From the NCBI RefSeq assembly GCF_004522215.1, contig NZ_SDLR01000003.1:372001-436000 (forward strand): a stretch of DNA of 64,000 bases. The letters are read 5' to 3'. The number at the start of each line of letters is the position of its first letter. The first letter of the stretch is position 1. Positions 24,723 to 33,531 of the stretch are shown here, in pieces. The position numbers were made by a program, and so were the translations under genes. Source of the DNA: Ammoniphilus sp. YIM 78166 (GTDB lineage Bacteria > Bacillota > Bacilli > Aneurinibacillales > RAOX-1). The notes below the pieces were generated by a model, which was not told where the DNA came from, did not search any database, and saw only the letters and a program-made list of their open reading frames with translations.

Positions 24723-25949
24723 ATGAAAAATCTGTATCTGGATTGCATCTCCGGCATTGCGGGGGATATGACTTTAGCCGCCTTGATTGACCTAGGGGCA
24801 GATCTCGGCTATATTCTCGAGCATCTAAGGAAGTTGCCGATTGATCCATTTGAGCTGGAAGTAGAACCGGTGGAGAAACGGGGAATTGCAGCGAAAAAGC
24901 TGTTGATTGAGTTCCCTGCGCAAGAGAGGCAGCAACCCTCCCCAACCTATCTGTTTAAAATGGCTAGCCATGACGACCACCAGCATCGAAAAGCGGAGGA
25001 TATCCTCCAAATGATCAGCGATTCTCTATTGCCTGAGCGAGTGAAACAACGGAGTATGGCGATATTTCAGGTGATTGCCGAGGCAGAAGGCAAAATTCAT
25101 GGTGTCGACCCCAAGGAGGTTCACTTTCACGAAGTAGGCGCGATGGATTCCATCCTCGATACAATCGGGTTCTGCTTGGCTCTCGAGAATCTTGAAGTCG
25201 ATGAGATCTATGCTTCACCCGTTCCGACTGGTCAAGGGAAAATGAAAATGGCACATGGCCTTTATCCAATTCCCGCCCCTGCCACATTGGAGCTGCTGAA
25301 GGGAATTCCGCTGGCTGATTTACAAGTGCAAGGCGAGCTAACGACGCCAACGGGGGCTGGCATCCTGAAAGCTTTAGTAAAGGATTTTGGGCCCATCGGC
25401 GCTGTCAAGATCGAGCGCATCGGCTATGGAGCAGGCCACAAGGATTTTGCGCATCCGAATGTCTTGCGGGCGGTCCTTATTCAAAAGGAACGCGACAGGG
25501 AACGGGAGAAGATTATCGTCTTGGAAACGCAGGTTGACGACATGACAGGGGAAGCCTTGGGTTATGTGATGGAACGCTTATTCGAAGCAGGGGCGCTTGA
25601 TGTGTACTATACCCCGGTGTACATGAAGAAGAATCGCCCTGGAACGCTGATGACGGTCCTAGTTCAACCCGACGAGGCGGGTCGTTGCGAGGAGGTTCTC
25701 CTCATCCAAACGAGCACCCTTGGCGTTAGAAGAAGTGAATGGACCCGAACTATTCTTGATAGAAGGATTGTAAGTGTGGAAACCCCATACGGTAAGATTC
25801 GTGTCAAGCAGGCAATAAGGGGGGGACAGGTTCTTCATCAGGCACCCGAGTTTGAGGATGTCGCCCAGCTCGCTCGGCAATGCGAGCTTCCTTTTCAAGA
25901 AATCTATCAAGAGGCTTTGAATCTAGCTAGTCAGAGGGCGGTAAAGTGA
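24723..25949 (+). CDS. larC: LarC, nickel insertion enzyme for the nickel-pincer cofactor
   Basis: A 408-residue LarC in one uninterrupted frame. The N-terminal DCISGIAGDM, FHEVGAMDSILDT near 135-147 and the GELTTPTGAGILKAL stretch define the first part. The C-terminal part has QVDDMTGEALGYVMERLFEAGALDV and MKKNRPGT. LarC inserts nickel in a CTP-dependent step to finish the cofactor of LarA enzymes. In L. plantarum larC is split and joined by programmed frameshifting; no shift is needed here. The His-rich DDHQH at 84-88 may be a metal loop. The candidate client is the LarA homologue at 12242. Confidence 0.93.
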   Translation: MKNLYLDCISGIAGDMTLAALIDLGADLGYILEHLRKLPIDPFELEVEPVEKRGIAAKKLLIEFPAQERQQPSPTYLFKMASHDDHQHRKAEDILQMISDSLLPERVKQRSMAIFQVIAEAEGKIHGVDPKEVHFHEVGAMDSILDTIGFCLALENLEVDEIYASPVPTGQGKMKMAHGLYPIPAPATLELLKGIPLADLQVQGELTTPTGAGILKALVKDFGPIGAVKIERIGYGAGHKDFAHPNVLRAVLIQKERDREREKIIVLETQVDDMTGEALGYVMERLFEAGALDVYYTPVYMKKNRPGTLMTVLVQPDEAGRCEEVLLIQTSTLGVRRSEWTRTILDRRIVSVETPYGKIRVKQAIRGGQVLHQAPEFEDVAQLARQCELPFQEIYQEALNLASQRAVK

Positions 25950-25974
25950 AATCCACCATAGGAGGTAAAATTAT

Positions 25975-28662
25975 ATGAGTATATCTTACCTGTTCGATGA
26001 AGTCGCTAGACTTCCCTTACCCGGAGATAATGTCGCTGTGGCCACCCGCAATCTGGAGGCTGGGGCGACAATTATCTATCAAGGCCAAACCTTCACTATA
26101 GATTACACGGTTTTGGAAGGTCATCGCTTTGCTGTAAAGGCGATTTCTCCGGGGGAACCTCTACTATCCTGGGAATTGCCGTTTGGCGTGGCCCTCGTAA
26201 CGATTGAGCCCGGTCACTATGTGATAAACCAAGAGGTATTAGAAGCGCTTCGTGTGCGTACGTTGGCCTTTGCCCTCCCGGAAAAGCCTAATTTTGTGGA
26301 TGAAGTTCCACCTTATGTACTCGACGAAGCCCATTTCCAAGCGGCCGAAGCTCTGCCTCCTTCCCCCGATACGCGCACGTTTATGGGCTATCGGCGCAGT
26401 CCGGAGCGCGGTGTCGGTACCCGCAATACGATTGTCGTATTGGGCACCACTTCGCGTACGGGAAGCTATGTCAAGCAACTGGCCGCCCGTCTTCAAGGTG
26501 AACTAAAGCACTATCCCCAAGTGGATGGAATCGTTCCCGTGGCCCATACCGAAGGAGGAGCTGAGCAGCCTAATAATCTTTCCCTGCTGCTACGCACCTT
26601 GGCCGGTTTTATCGTCAATCCCAACGTCGGTGCGGTCTTAATCGTAGACTTCGGCACGGAGCCCGTGACCAACCAAATGGTAGAATCGTATATGCGAGAG
26701 CATAACTATCCTTTAAGCGATGTGCTTCATCAGTTTATGTCCATTCAAGGAAGCTTTGAGGATCAGCTGAGGAAAGGGGAGGCGATCGTGCGCGATTGGC
26801 TGCCTACTGTCAATGGCATGGAACGCACTCCAGAATCCATTCGCCATCTGAAGATTGCCTTGCAATGCGGAGGGTCTGACGCTTTTTCCGGCATTTCAGC
26901 AAACCCGCTGCTCGGGTGGATGGCCAAGGAATTGATACGCTACGGCGGCGCTGCGAATCTAGCAGAAACGGATGAATTAATCGGGGCCGAGCCCTATGTC
27001 TTACAGAAGGTTCGCGACATCGAGACGGCTCGCAAATTCTTGACTCTCGTAGAAAACTTCAAAGATCGGGCAGCGTGGCACGGGGCGAACGCGGAAGGGA
27101 ACCCTTCCGGAGGCAATAAATATCGCGGACTCTATAACATTTATCTAAAATCTATCGGTGCAGCCCGCAAGAAAGACCCGTCCAGCCGTCTCGACTATGT
27201 CATTGATTATGGCGAGCCTATGACAGAATCCGGATTCTATTTCATGGATAGCCCCGGAAATGATCTTGAGAGTATTGCCGGACAGGTCGCTTCCGGATGC
27301 AACCTGGTCTTCTTTACAACGGGCAATGGGTCGATTACCAATTTCCCTTTTGTTCCGACGCTCAAGGTCGTGACGACCACGCGCCGTTTCGAGCTGCTGG
27401 CCAATGATATGGATATCAACGCCGGTCAGTATCAGGATGGGATGTCCATGGATGAATTAGGCAAGCAAACGTTCGAGCTGACGTTGCAGGTTGCCTCCGG
27501 TCAGCGCAGTGTAGGGGAGAAGGCGGGCCACGCCCAGGTGCAGATCTGGCGAAACTGGCGACAGAGCGATAGAAGCCGACTGGATGAGCTGCTTCGTGCT
27601 CCACAACCGCAGGGAGAGCCGATCGCGATTCGACTCGACGGAGCCGTGTCGGCGGAGGGCTTCTCCTTTACTCGTCGGGACAAAGGGTCGATCGGATTAA
27701 TCTTACCTACGAGCCTTTGCTCCGGCCAGGTGGGGAATCGGATTGCTCAGCGCTTGAACAGCCAGGGGATTGGCCAACCCGAGCCCATCTCGCGCTATGT
27801 CGCTTTGGCTCACACGGAAGGCTGCGGTAATTCTGGCGGCCAATCCGAGCAGCTGTATGCTCGCACGATGATTGGCTACGTTACACATCCGTTGGTTAAG
27901 CATTGCCTCTTGCTGGAGCATGGCTGCGAGAAGACGCACAATGACTTTATGCGCCACCAGATGGAGGAGATGGGCGTTGATCCTGATCGTCTTGGCTATG
28001 CCAGTATTCAACTTGATGGCGGAATCGATAAAGTCACGCAGAAGGTGGAAGGCTGGTTCGCTGAGCAATTGTCCGTTGCTGCGCCAAGCGTGGAGCAAAG
28101 CGTCGGGCTCGAAGGATTGCAAATCGGGATCGTAACCGATGGCTCCATTTCCTATGAAGCTGGGGAGCAGCTTGCCATGCTGACCCAAATGATCGTTGCT
28201 GCAGGCGGTACGGTTGTGGTTGCTGAGAATAGCGGTTTGCTTAAGACGCCGGCTTATCGGGATCGTCTTTGGACTGCATCCTCTGTCCACCCTTCCTTAG
28301 CCTATGGCGAGCACGCCCGCCACAGTGGATTCCATATCATGGAAACTCCAACCGAGCATGGGGTAGAGACCGTAACAGGCTTAGCCGCCACGGGTGTAGA
28401 GCTCATCATCGCCTGGATAGGGCAACAGCCGATGCAGACGCATCCGTTCGTGCCGATGCTCCAAGTAGCATCTGAGCCGGTTGTGCAGACAGCTTATGGT
28501 CATGATTTGGATCTGTCCCTAACTGGGGATCACAGCGCTTGGATCGAGCAGATTCTAGAGCGTTGCAAGCAAACCTTAGAGCAAAGCTATACGCCGCGTC
28601 TGTTCGCACAAGGGAACGTGGATTTCCAATTCACGCGCGGTTACTTAGGGATTTCGTTGTAA
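25975..28662 (+). CDS. duplicated UxaA-family (altronate dehydratase-like) protein
   Basis: An 895-residue protein, nearly twice the usual 490-500 of UxaA. Residues 1-100 look like the SAF-type N-terminal domain. Residues 135-530 form a full UxaA-like unit with GVGTRNTIVVL (146-156), CGGSDAFSG (298-306) and MDSPGNDLES (424-433). Residues 570-890 form a second, shorter unit with HTEGCG (613-618) and HGCEKTHND (649-657). The first unit has HTEGGA and FGTEP where the second has the cysteine forms; the second has VTDGS where the first has CGGSD. It probably dehydrates a sugar acid with a divalent metal. TAGGAGGT precedes the ATG; last gene of the operon. Confidence 0.8.
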   Translation: MSISYLFDEVARLPLPGDNVAVATRNLEAGATIIYQGQTFTIDYTVLEGHRFAVKAISPGEPLLSWELPFGVALVTIEPGHYVINQEVLEALRVRTLAFALPEKPNFVDEVPPYVLDEAHFQAAEALPPSPDTRTFMGYRRSPERGVGTRNTIVVLGTTSRTGSYVKQLAARLQGELKHYPQVDGIVPVAHTEGGAEQPNNLSLLLRTLAGFIVNPNVGAVLIVDFGTEPVTNQMVESYMREHNYPLSDVLHQFMSIQGSFEDQLRKGEAIVRDWLPTVNGMERTPESIRHLKIALQCGGSDAFSGISANPLLGWMAKELIRYGGAANLAETDELIGAEPYVLQKVRDIETARKFLTLVENFKDRAAWHGANAEGNPSGGNKYRGLYNIYLKSIGAARKKDPSSRLDYVIDYGEPMTESGFYFMDSPGNDLESIAGQVASGCNLVFFTTGNGSITNFPFVPTLKVVTTTRRFELLANDMDINAGQYQDGMSMDELGKQTFELTLQVASGQRSVGEKAGHAQVQIWRNWRQSDRSRLDELLRAPQPQGEPIAIRLDGAVSAEGFSFTRRDKGSIGLILPTSLCSGQVGNRIAQRLNSQGIGQPEPISRYVALAHTEGCGNSGGQSEQLYARTMIGYVTHPLVKHCLLLEHGCEKTHNDFMRHQMEEMGVDPDRLGYASIQLDGGIDKVTQKVEGWFAEQLSVAAPSVEQSVGLEGLQIGIVTDGSISYEAGEQLAMLTQMIVAAGGTVVVAENSGLLKTPAYRDRLWTASSVHPSLAYGEHARHSGFHIMETPTEHGVETVTGLAATGVELIIAWIGQQPMQTHPFVPMLQVASEPVVQTAYGHDLDLSLTGDHSAWIEQILERCKQTLEQSYTPRLFAQGNVDFQFTRGYLGISL

Positions 28663-28713
28663 GAATTTATCAACTATAATTCTTTGTTTAGATAAAGCTT
28701 TACAAGTGGAAAC

Positions 28714-28758
28714 GAAGGAGCCTCTCTAGCTTTCAAAGAAGAGAGGCTCCTTCTTTTG
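28714..28758 (+). terminator. terminator of the second sugar-acid operon
   Basis: AAGGAGCCTCTC (28715-28726) and GAGAGGCTCCTT (28741-28752) form a perfect 12-bp stem, followed by CTTTT. Confidence 0.85.
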
Positions 28759-28764
28759 GGCGAT

Positions 28765-28793
28765 TCGACAAAAACCGGGGAGTGACAGGCACT
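28765..28793 (-). repeat. dispersed palindromic repeat, copy 2
   Basis: On the minus strand this reads AGTGCCTGTCACTCCCCGG then TTTTTGTCGA, matching copies at 12199 and 51105. AGTG..CACT forms its own small hairpin. It follows the operon terminator. Confidence 0.7.
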
Positions 28794-28907
28794 CTTAATT
28801 CTCGTCAAACATTCATTAGGATCGTCTATGTAGAAGTTTCCTTTTCTTCATTATAATGGGATCATCCCGTTGATTAACCCATGAATATGAAGGAGGCATC
28901 GGCTCGC

Positions 28908-30320
28908 ATGAATCCAAACTCGCCCCTGTTGCTTACGGATGAACAAATGAGGAGATTTATTACAGAGGGATTCTTGATCCTTAATGCAGAATTCTCAGAT
29001 GGTTTTCATGATCGTTTAGTTCAACAACTTAACGATGTATATGAACAAGAAGGAAATCCCGGAAACAACCTGTTGCCGAGAATACCGGACATTCAAAAGG
29101 TACTGGATCACCCGGTGGTTTCTGGCGCGTTAACCAGCGTGCTCGGTCCAAATTATTTGATGCACGCCCATCGTCACGGTCATTACAATGCATCGCCTGA
29201 ACCTGGCCGTTGGCATAAAGACAGCTATTGGGGCTATAAGAGAATGCGCAATCATCACCCCTGGTGGGCGATGATCATGTATTTTCCGCAAGAAACGCCT
29301 ATCGAACTGGGTCCGACAGGGATTATGCCCGGGACGCAAAATTACGAGACTCGTACATTTGAGGAAGACTGCCCGTCTGGGGAGTTTTTGGCAAGCGGTA
29401 CAGCGGGTACCTTTGCTCTCATTCACTATGATATCTGGCATCGCTCTACATCCAATCGTTTAGGTCAGCATCGCTATATGCTGAAGTTTGAATTCATGCG
29501 GACGCAAGCCCCAACAAAGGCAAGCTGGAATCTTCAGAATCCGGATTGGGCGGCTCCGTTATCCTTAGCGCCTCCTTTAATCAGACAGGAAACCATGTGG
29601 GAAGAAACGTGGAACTGGCTAAATGGCCAGGTCGGTGGCTTGGCACATACAGCTGCTTACAGTCCGACAGCGTTACAGGATCTTTCAAAGGGACTGCAGG
29701 ATGCATTTGAACCCTATGCCTTGCATGCTGCCTATGAGCTTGCACGCGGTGGACAGGAGGGAGTGGAGGCCTTGCTCGAAGGTCTGCATCACCCGAGTGA
29801 GAAGGTTTCGCGTACGGCTGCATATGGGTTGGCCATTTCGGGCTCTGAGGCCGTAGAAGGGCTTCTTTCCGCTCTTGAGAGCAGCCGCGTAGCCACCGTT
29901 GTCCACTCCGTTTTTGCTCTTGGCGAGCTGAGGCATGTAGCCGAGAAAGCGGTCTCTTATCTGATAAAACTACAGAACCATTCCTCCGAACGGGTGCGAC
30001 AGGCGGCCGTGGAAGCGATCGGGATGATCGGCGTGCCCACGCAAGATGTGGTCTATGGCCTAACTCGCGGCTTGCAGGACACCGATGTTCAAGTCCGTTT
30101 CATGGCCGCTCTGTCTTTGGCAAGACTAGGCCCAAATGCCGATGAGGCGGTTCCCCAGCTGAAGAAATGCTTGGAAGATGACAACCGGTATGTCCGGGCG
30201 CATGCCGTGGATGCCCTCCATTATATTGGGACCGATCGGGCGAAGGATGTTCTCATCCCGTTCCTTCTCAAATCTCGATGGTGTCCCTCTACTACGAAAG
30301 TTAGTCAATATTATCCATAA
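28908..30320 (+). CDS. phytanoyl-CoA dioxygenase-like protein with HEAT repeats
   Basis: A 470-residue fusion. Residues 1-215 are a PhyH-type Fe(II)/2-oxoglutarate oxygenase: the HxD iron ligands are His103 and Asp105 (RWHKDS), the distal His is His178 (IWHRS) and the 2-oxoglutarate Arg is Arg189 (HRYML). From about 245 to 450 come five or so HEAT-type repeats such as HPSEKVSRTAAYGLAISG and DTDVQVRFMAALSLARLG. It probably hydroxylates or demethylates a small carbohydrate-like molecule, with the repeats for partner binding; the substrate is unknown. The ATG at 28908 is 11 nt after AGGAGG; ATGs at 28881 and 28887 lie before that site. Confidence 0.8.
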   Translation: MNPNSPLLLTDEQMRRFITEGFLILNAEFSDGFHDRLVQQLNDVYEQEGNPGNNLLPRIPDIQKVLDHPVVSGALTSVLGPNYLMHAHRHGHYNASPEPGRWHKDSYWGYKRMRNHHPWWAMIMYFPQETPIELGPTGIMPGTQNYETRTFEEDCPSGEFLASGTAGTFALIHYDIWHRSTSNRLGQHRYMLKFEFMRTQAPTKASWNLQNPDWAAPLSLAPPLIRQETMWEETWNWLNGQVGGLAHTAAYSPTALQDLSKGLQDAFEPYALHAAYELARGGQEGVEALLEGLHHPSEKVSRTAAYGLAISGSEAVEGLLSALESSRVATVVHSVFALGELRHVAEKAVSYLIKLQNHSSERVRQAAVEAIGMIGVPTQDVVYGLTRGLQDTDVQVRFMAALSLARLGPNADEAVPQLKKCLEDDNRYVRAHAVDALHYIGTDRAKDVLIPFLLKSRWCPSTTKVSQYYP

Positions 30321-30327
30321 GAGTCAT

Positions 30328-30351
30328 TTGAGGGCAGGAAACTGCCCTCAA
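30328..30351 (+). other. perfect hairpin with GAAA tetraloop
   Basis: TTGAGGGCAG and CTGCCCTCAA close a GAAA tetraloop and run into TTTAC. It sits between the oxygenase and dehydrogenase genes, as a weak terminator or mRNA-stabilising hairpin. Confidence 0.6.
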
Positions 30352-30378
30352 TTTACGATAAGCGAGAGGAGACGAGCC

Positions 30379-31395
30379 ATGAAGCAAATTCTCTGTGAAC
30401 GCCCCCATCACTTGCGGATGCTAGAGGCAGAAATGCCGCAGCCCAAGGAAGGAGAGGCCTTAATCCGCATCCGCCGAATTGGGATTTGCGGAACAGATTT
30501 GCATGCATTTAGAGGAAACCAGCCGTATTTCACCTATCCGCGCGTATTGGGCCATGAATTGGCTGGGGTCATTGAAGCAGTAGGAGAGAACCAATGGGGG
30601 TTGAAAACAGGGGATCAAGTAGCTGTAATTCCCTATATAGAGTGCGGAACCTGCATTGCCTGCCGAAACGCTAAACCCAATTGCTGTACCGGGATGAGCG
30701 TATTGGGCGTTCATCTAGACGGGGGAATGCAAGAATTCCTGTCCGTTCCCTGCGATCATCTGATCCCATCCACGGGTTTGCCGCTTGACCATGTGGCTCT
30801 TCTAGAACCCATGAGTATTGGGGCGCATGCGGTACGACGCTCCGGCGTAGAGCCCGGAGAAACGGTTTTGGTGATTGGAGCAGGCCCGATAGGATTGACT
30901 GTAATGGCATTCGCCCGGCAAAGAGGCGCGAGAGTGCTAGCCATGGATATTAATAAAGAACGCTTGGCTTTCAGCCAAAGCTGGGCAAAGGTCGATGCTA
31001 CGATTAACGCTTCTGAGCAATCAATGGAAAGGATTGTCCATCTGACCAATGGAGACTTTCCTACTATTGTATTTGACGCTACGGGAAATGCGAAATCCAT
31101 GATGGAGGCTTTCCAGTATGTAGCGCACGGCGGGAAGCTTGTGTTTGTCGGTTTATTTAAAGGAGATGTGACTTTTTCTGATCCGGAGTTCCATAAGCGG
31201 GAAATGACCCTGATGTCAAGCCGCAACGCGACCCGGGAAGACTTTTTACAGGTGATGTCCTCGGCGGCAAGCGGGGAAATCGATCTGGAGAGCTTTATCA
31301 GTCATCGGGTTCCATTTGATCATATGATTGAGCATTATGAAAGCTGGACGCAGCCCCAATCCAAGGTGAGGAAGGTTATAATAGAATTACCCTAA
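30379..31395 (+). CDS. zinc-dependent MDR sugar/alcohol dehydrogenase
   Basis: A 338-residue medium-chain dehydrogenase. Catalytic zinc ligands are Cys in GICGTDLHAF and the His-Glu pair in GHELAGV. The structural zinc loop is ECGTCIACRNAKPNCC. The nucleotide motif is VIGAGPIGL followed by MDINKERL, suggesting NAD. It resembles L-threonine and L-galactonate 5-dehydrogenases and likely oxidises a sugar or sugar acid in the fucoside locus. GAGAGGAGA lies before the ATG at 30379; the long upstream open frame runs through the neighbouring oxygenase gene and is not coding. A convergent terminator separates it from the fucosidase genes. Confidence 0.88.
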   Translation: MKQILCERPHHLRMLEAEMPQPKEGEALIRIRRIGICGTDLHAFRGNQPYFTYPRVLGHELAGVIEAVGENQWGLKTGDQVAVIPYIECGTCIACRNAKPNCCTGMSVLGVHLDGGMQEFLSVPCDHLIPSTGLPLDHVALLEPMSIGAHAVRRSGVEPGETVLVIGAGPIGLTVMAFARQRGARVLAMDINKERLAFSQSWAKVDATINASEQSMERIVHLTNGDFPTIVFDATGNAKSMMEAFQYVAHGGKLVFVGLFKGDVTFSDPEFHKREMTLMSSRNATREDFLQVMSSAASGEIDLESFISHRVPFDHMIEHYESWTQPQSKVRKVIIELP

Positions 31396-31410
31396 TTTCG
31401 CTACAAAAGA

Positions 31411-31452
31411 AAGGCTTCAACGCCCACAAATCGGACCGTTGAAGCCTTCTTC
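31411..31452. terminator. bidirectional terminator
   Basis: AAGGCTTCAACG (31411-31422) pairs with CGTTGAAGCCTT (31437-31448), flanked by A-rich sequence on the left and TCTTCC on the right. It serves the dehydrogenase on plus and the fucosidase genes on minus. Confidence 0.8.
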
Positions 31453-31458
31453 CATTTA

Positions 31459-33510
31459 CTATGACTCAAAAAACTCCAATATCACCATTTGGTGACCTTC
31501 AATCTTTGGTACAGTGAAGGTTGCCCGATCCTCTGATAAGGTAAAATCCAAAGGAATGCCTTCAGGAGCGCATATAACGCTTTTGACGGGCTGCGGCACC
31601 TTCACGGACATGTGGATATTATACAAGGGAATCAAGTCTTCAATGATATCGATATCCTTGGAACGGCGCTCCGGGATATAGTGTAGGGCATGAAGGACTT
31701 GGCGGTTCTCCTCCTTTTGTTCATTCAATGCCACCAGCATGGTGCTTGGCCCGCTGTGCTTGACGAGCGGATCGGGAAGGAGCATTGCTAAGGCATTGGC
31801 AAACAGCTGCTTGCACCAACGAGGGGCATTTTGATTGTATTGCGTAAAGATCGGATGCATAAAGTAAATGGCGTTTTGATTTTTCACGATGCCAGGATAC
31901 CCTGTCACCCCGGAAGATGGAGTATGCTTATGCGAACAAAAATGCTCCCAGGTCCGGTTAAAATAAGGAATTTTTGCTTCGGACAACACCACAGTGCCTT
32001 CTTCAGCTTGCACTTCCATCCCTTGTAGATACATGACGTGCTCGGTTTCAGGCATCCCTTGGCCGATTTCTCCTGTTGGTACCAGGAAGTCAGGGCTGTA
32101 GGGAGCTTGCCCCTTGAGTTTTACGCCTAAACCTCTTAAAGCAAACTCGGTTTGCTCCGGATTTAATCCGGATTGATAGGTGGCAACCAGCTTCCCGCCC
32201 ATGGCCAAATATTCCTCCAGTTTATCCGCTAATCCCGCATCGACGGCAATCCGATCGGGGAGGACCAGAACTTTATAAGAGGAAAAGTCGCTTTTAGAAT
32301 CCAGGATATCAAATTGATGCCCTAGCTCGAGCAGCATCCGCGTGACACCCATCATATCTTCAGGAAGATTGCGCGAATCCGCCTGACGAAATTCCTCGGT
32401 CGATAATACGCCGATATCGGTGACAGCAACCGCCCCTTGGCACCAGGGCTCTTTCTTTTCGACTTGGGTGTAGACCGAGCCGATGAGCTCATAGACCGCT
32501 TCTGACAGTTTGCCGTTCGGATCTAGTTGATCGCCGATTAGACACTTGCTGTTTAAGGCTAGCATGCGGAAGCATTCGAATTCGAGAGCAGCCTTATTCT
32601 TAAACGAGTGAAAATCCCCCCACATGGTATGGAATTTTCCCGTATGGGACAGACAATCAAGTCCAAGGGTCCGCGCGTACAGCATCGTCATGGGAAAATG
32701 CAGATAGCCCCAATGCCCACTAGGAAGGGATTCCAATTCAAAGTGAGTGTACGCATCCTTGACTTGTCTTTGCTTCGGACCCATATGCCCTTGGTTATAG
32801 TAAATCAGGCAATCTTGGTTAAACTGGCGGACGAAAGCGGTCATGTCCTCCTTGAATCCGTTGATCATCTCTTGGGCAAAGAGTTGGCGGTCCGCTTGCC
32901 GGGTGGGGTCTAGCCCTTGTTCAAGCATATCCCTGCGGCAGGATTTACACACGCATTCCACCGGCTTGACAATATCAAAGAAAATGCCGTCTGTCTCAAA
33001 CATTTCTAACACTTCTTGGGTCTGTTCCTTGAGGAAGTCACGATACGGCGTATTCACGCAGAGAAATTGATAGAATCCTGCATCAAACAGCTTCTGGCCG
33101 CCCATTGCATAGGGAGCACCCTGTTCATCTCTGACAAGCCATTCGGGATGCTCTTCCGCTGAATAATGGTCCCACTGCACCGTAATGTAGATGGGGACTC
33201 GAATATCGTTTTGGTGGCAGGCTTCAATTTGCTCTTTTAATAGATTCTTGTTGGCGAGATGGGGATGAACCCTCTCCGGGAATTTTTTGGAATCATAGTA
33301 GAGGAGGCCATGGTGGCATCGGGCAAAGCTCGTAATCGAGTTGACTCTGGCTTTCAGTAGGGTGCTTACGAACTCCTCCGGTTTAAACTCGGCGCCAATC
33401 CCTTCGATTTGGGGACTCGTATGGAAATCCAAGTGAATCTGCCTATAGCGCAAATCCATGGCCCTTGCAGGGGAGAGAGACTGCTGATTTTTTACTTCTA
33501 CTTGCTTCAT
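31459..33510 (-). CDS. GH151-like alpha-L-fucosidase
   Basis: A 683-residue glycosidase with a TIM-barrel N-terminal half, a glutamine-amidotransferase-like middle of the beta-galactosidase-trimerisation type (GHQFDILDSKSDFSSYKVLVLPDR near 400) and a beta domain at the end. The barrel contains DGIFFDIVKPVECVCKSC with Asp179 and a CxCxxC cluster (186-191). This architecture is that of GHL6/GH151 proteins, which include bacterial alpha-L-fucosidases; the GH29 fucosidase just upstream supports it. It has no signal peptide and should act inside the cell. GGAGGAAG precedes the ATG at 33510. Exact family is an inference without alignment. Confidence 0.65.
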   Translation of the reverse strand: MKQVEVKNQQSLSPARAMDLRYRQIHLDFHTSPQIEGIGAEFKPEEFVSTLLKARVNSITSFARCHHGLLYYDSKKFPERVHPHLANKNLLKEQIEACHQNDIRVPIYITVQWDHYSAEEHPEWLVRDEQGAPYAMGGQKLFDAGFYQFLCVNTPYRDFLKEQTQEVLEMFETDGIFFDIVKPVECVCKSCRRDMLEQGLDPTRQADRQLFAQEMINGFKEDMTAFVRQFNQDCLIYYNQGHMGPKQRQVKDAYTHFELESLPSGHWGYLHFPMTMLYARTLGLDCLSHTGKFHTMWGDFHSFKNKAALEFECFRMLALNSKCLIGDQLDPNGKLSEAVYELIGSVYTQVEKKEPWCQGAVAVTDIGVLSTEEFRQADSRNLPEDMMGVTRMLLELGHQFDILDSKSDFSSYKVLVLPDRIAVDAGLADKLEEYLAMGGKLVATYQSGLNPEQTEFALRGLGVKLKGQAPYSPDFLVPTGEIGQGMPETEHVMYLQGMEVQAEEGTVVLSEAKIPYFNRTWEHFCSHKHTPSSGVTGYPGIVKNQNAIYFMHPIFTQYNQNAPRWCKQLFANALAMLLPDPLVKHSGPSTMLVALNEQKEENRQVLHALHYIPERRSKDIDIIEDLIPLYNIHMSVKVPQPVKSVICAPEGIPLDFTLSEDRATFTVPKIEGHQMVILEFFES

Positions 33511-33531
33511 CCAACTTCCTCCTCAATCATT

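Noticed and set aside
30178..30378. N-terminal extension of the zinc dehydrogenase
   Set aside because: The extra 67 codons overlap the end of the oxygenase gene in another frame and the hairpin at 30328; the family starts at the ATG at 30379, which has a ribosome site.
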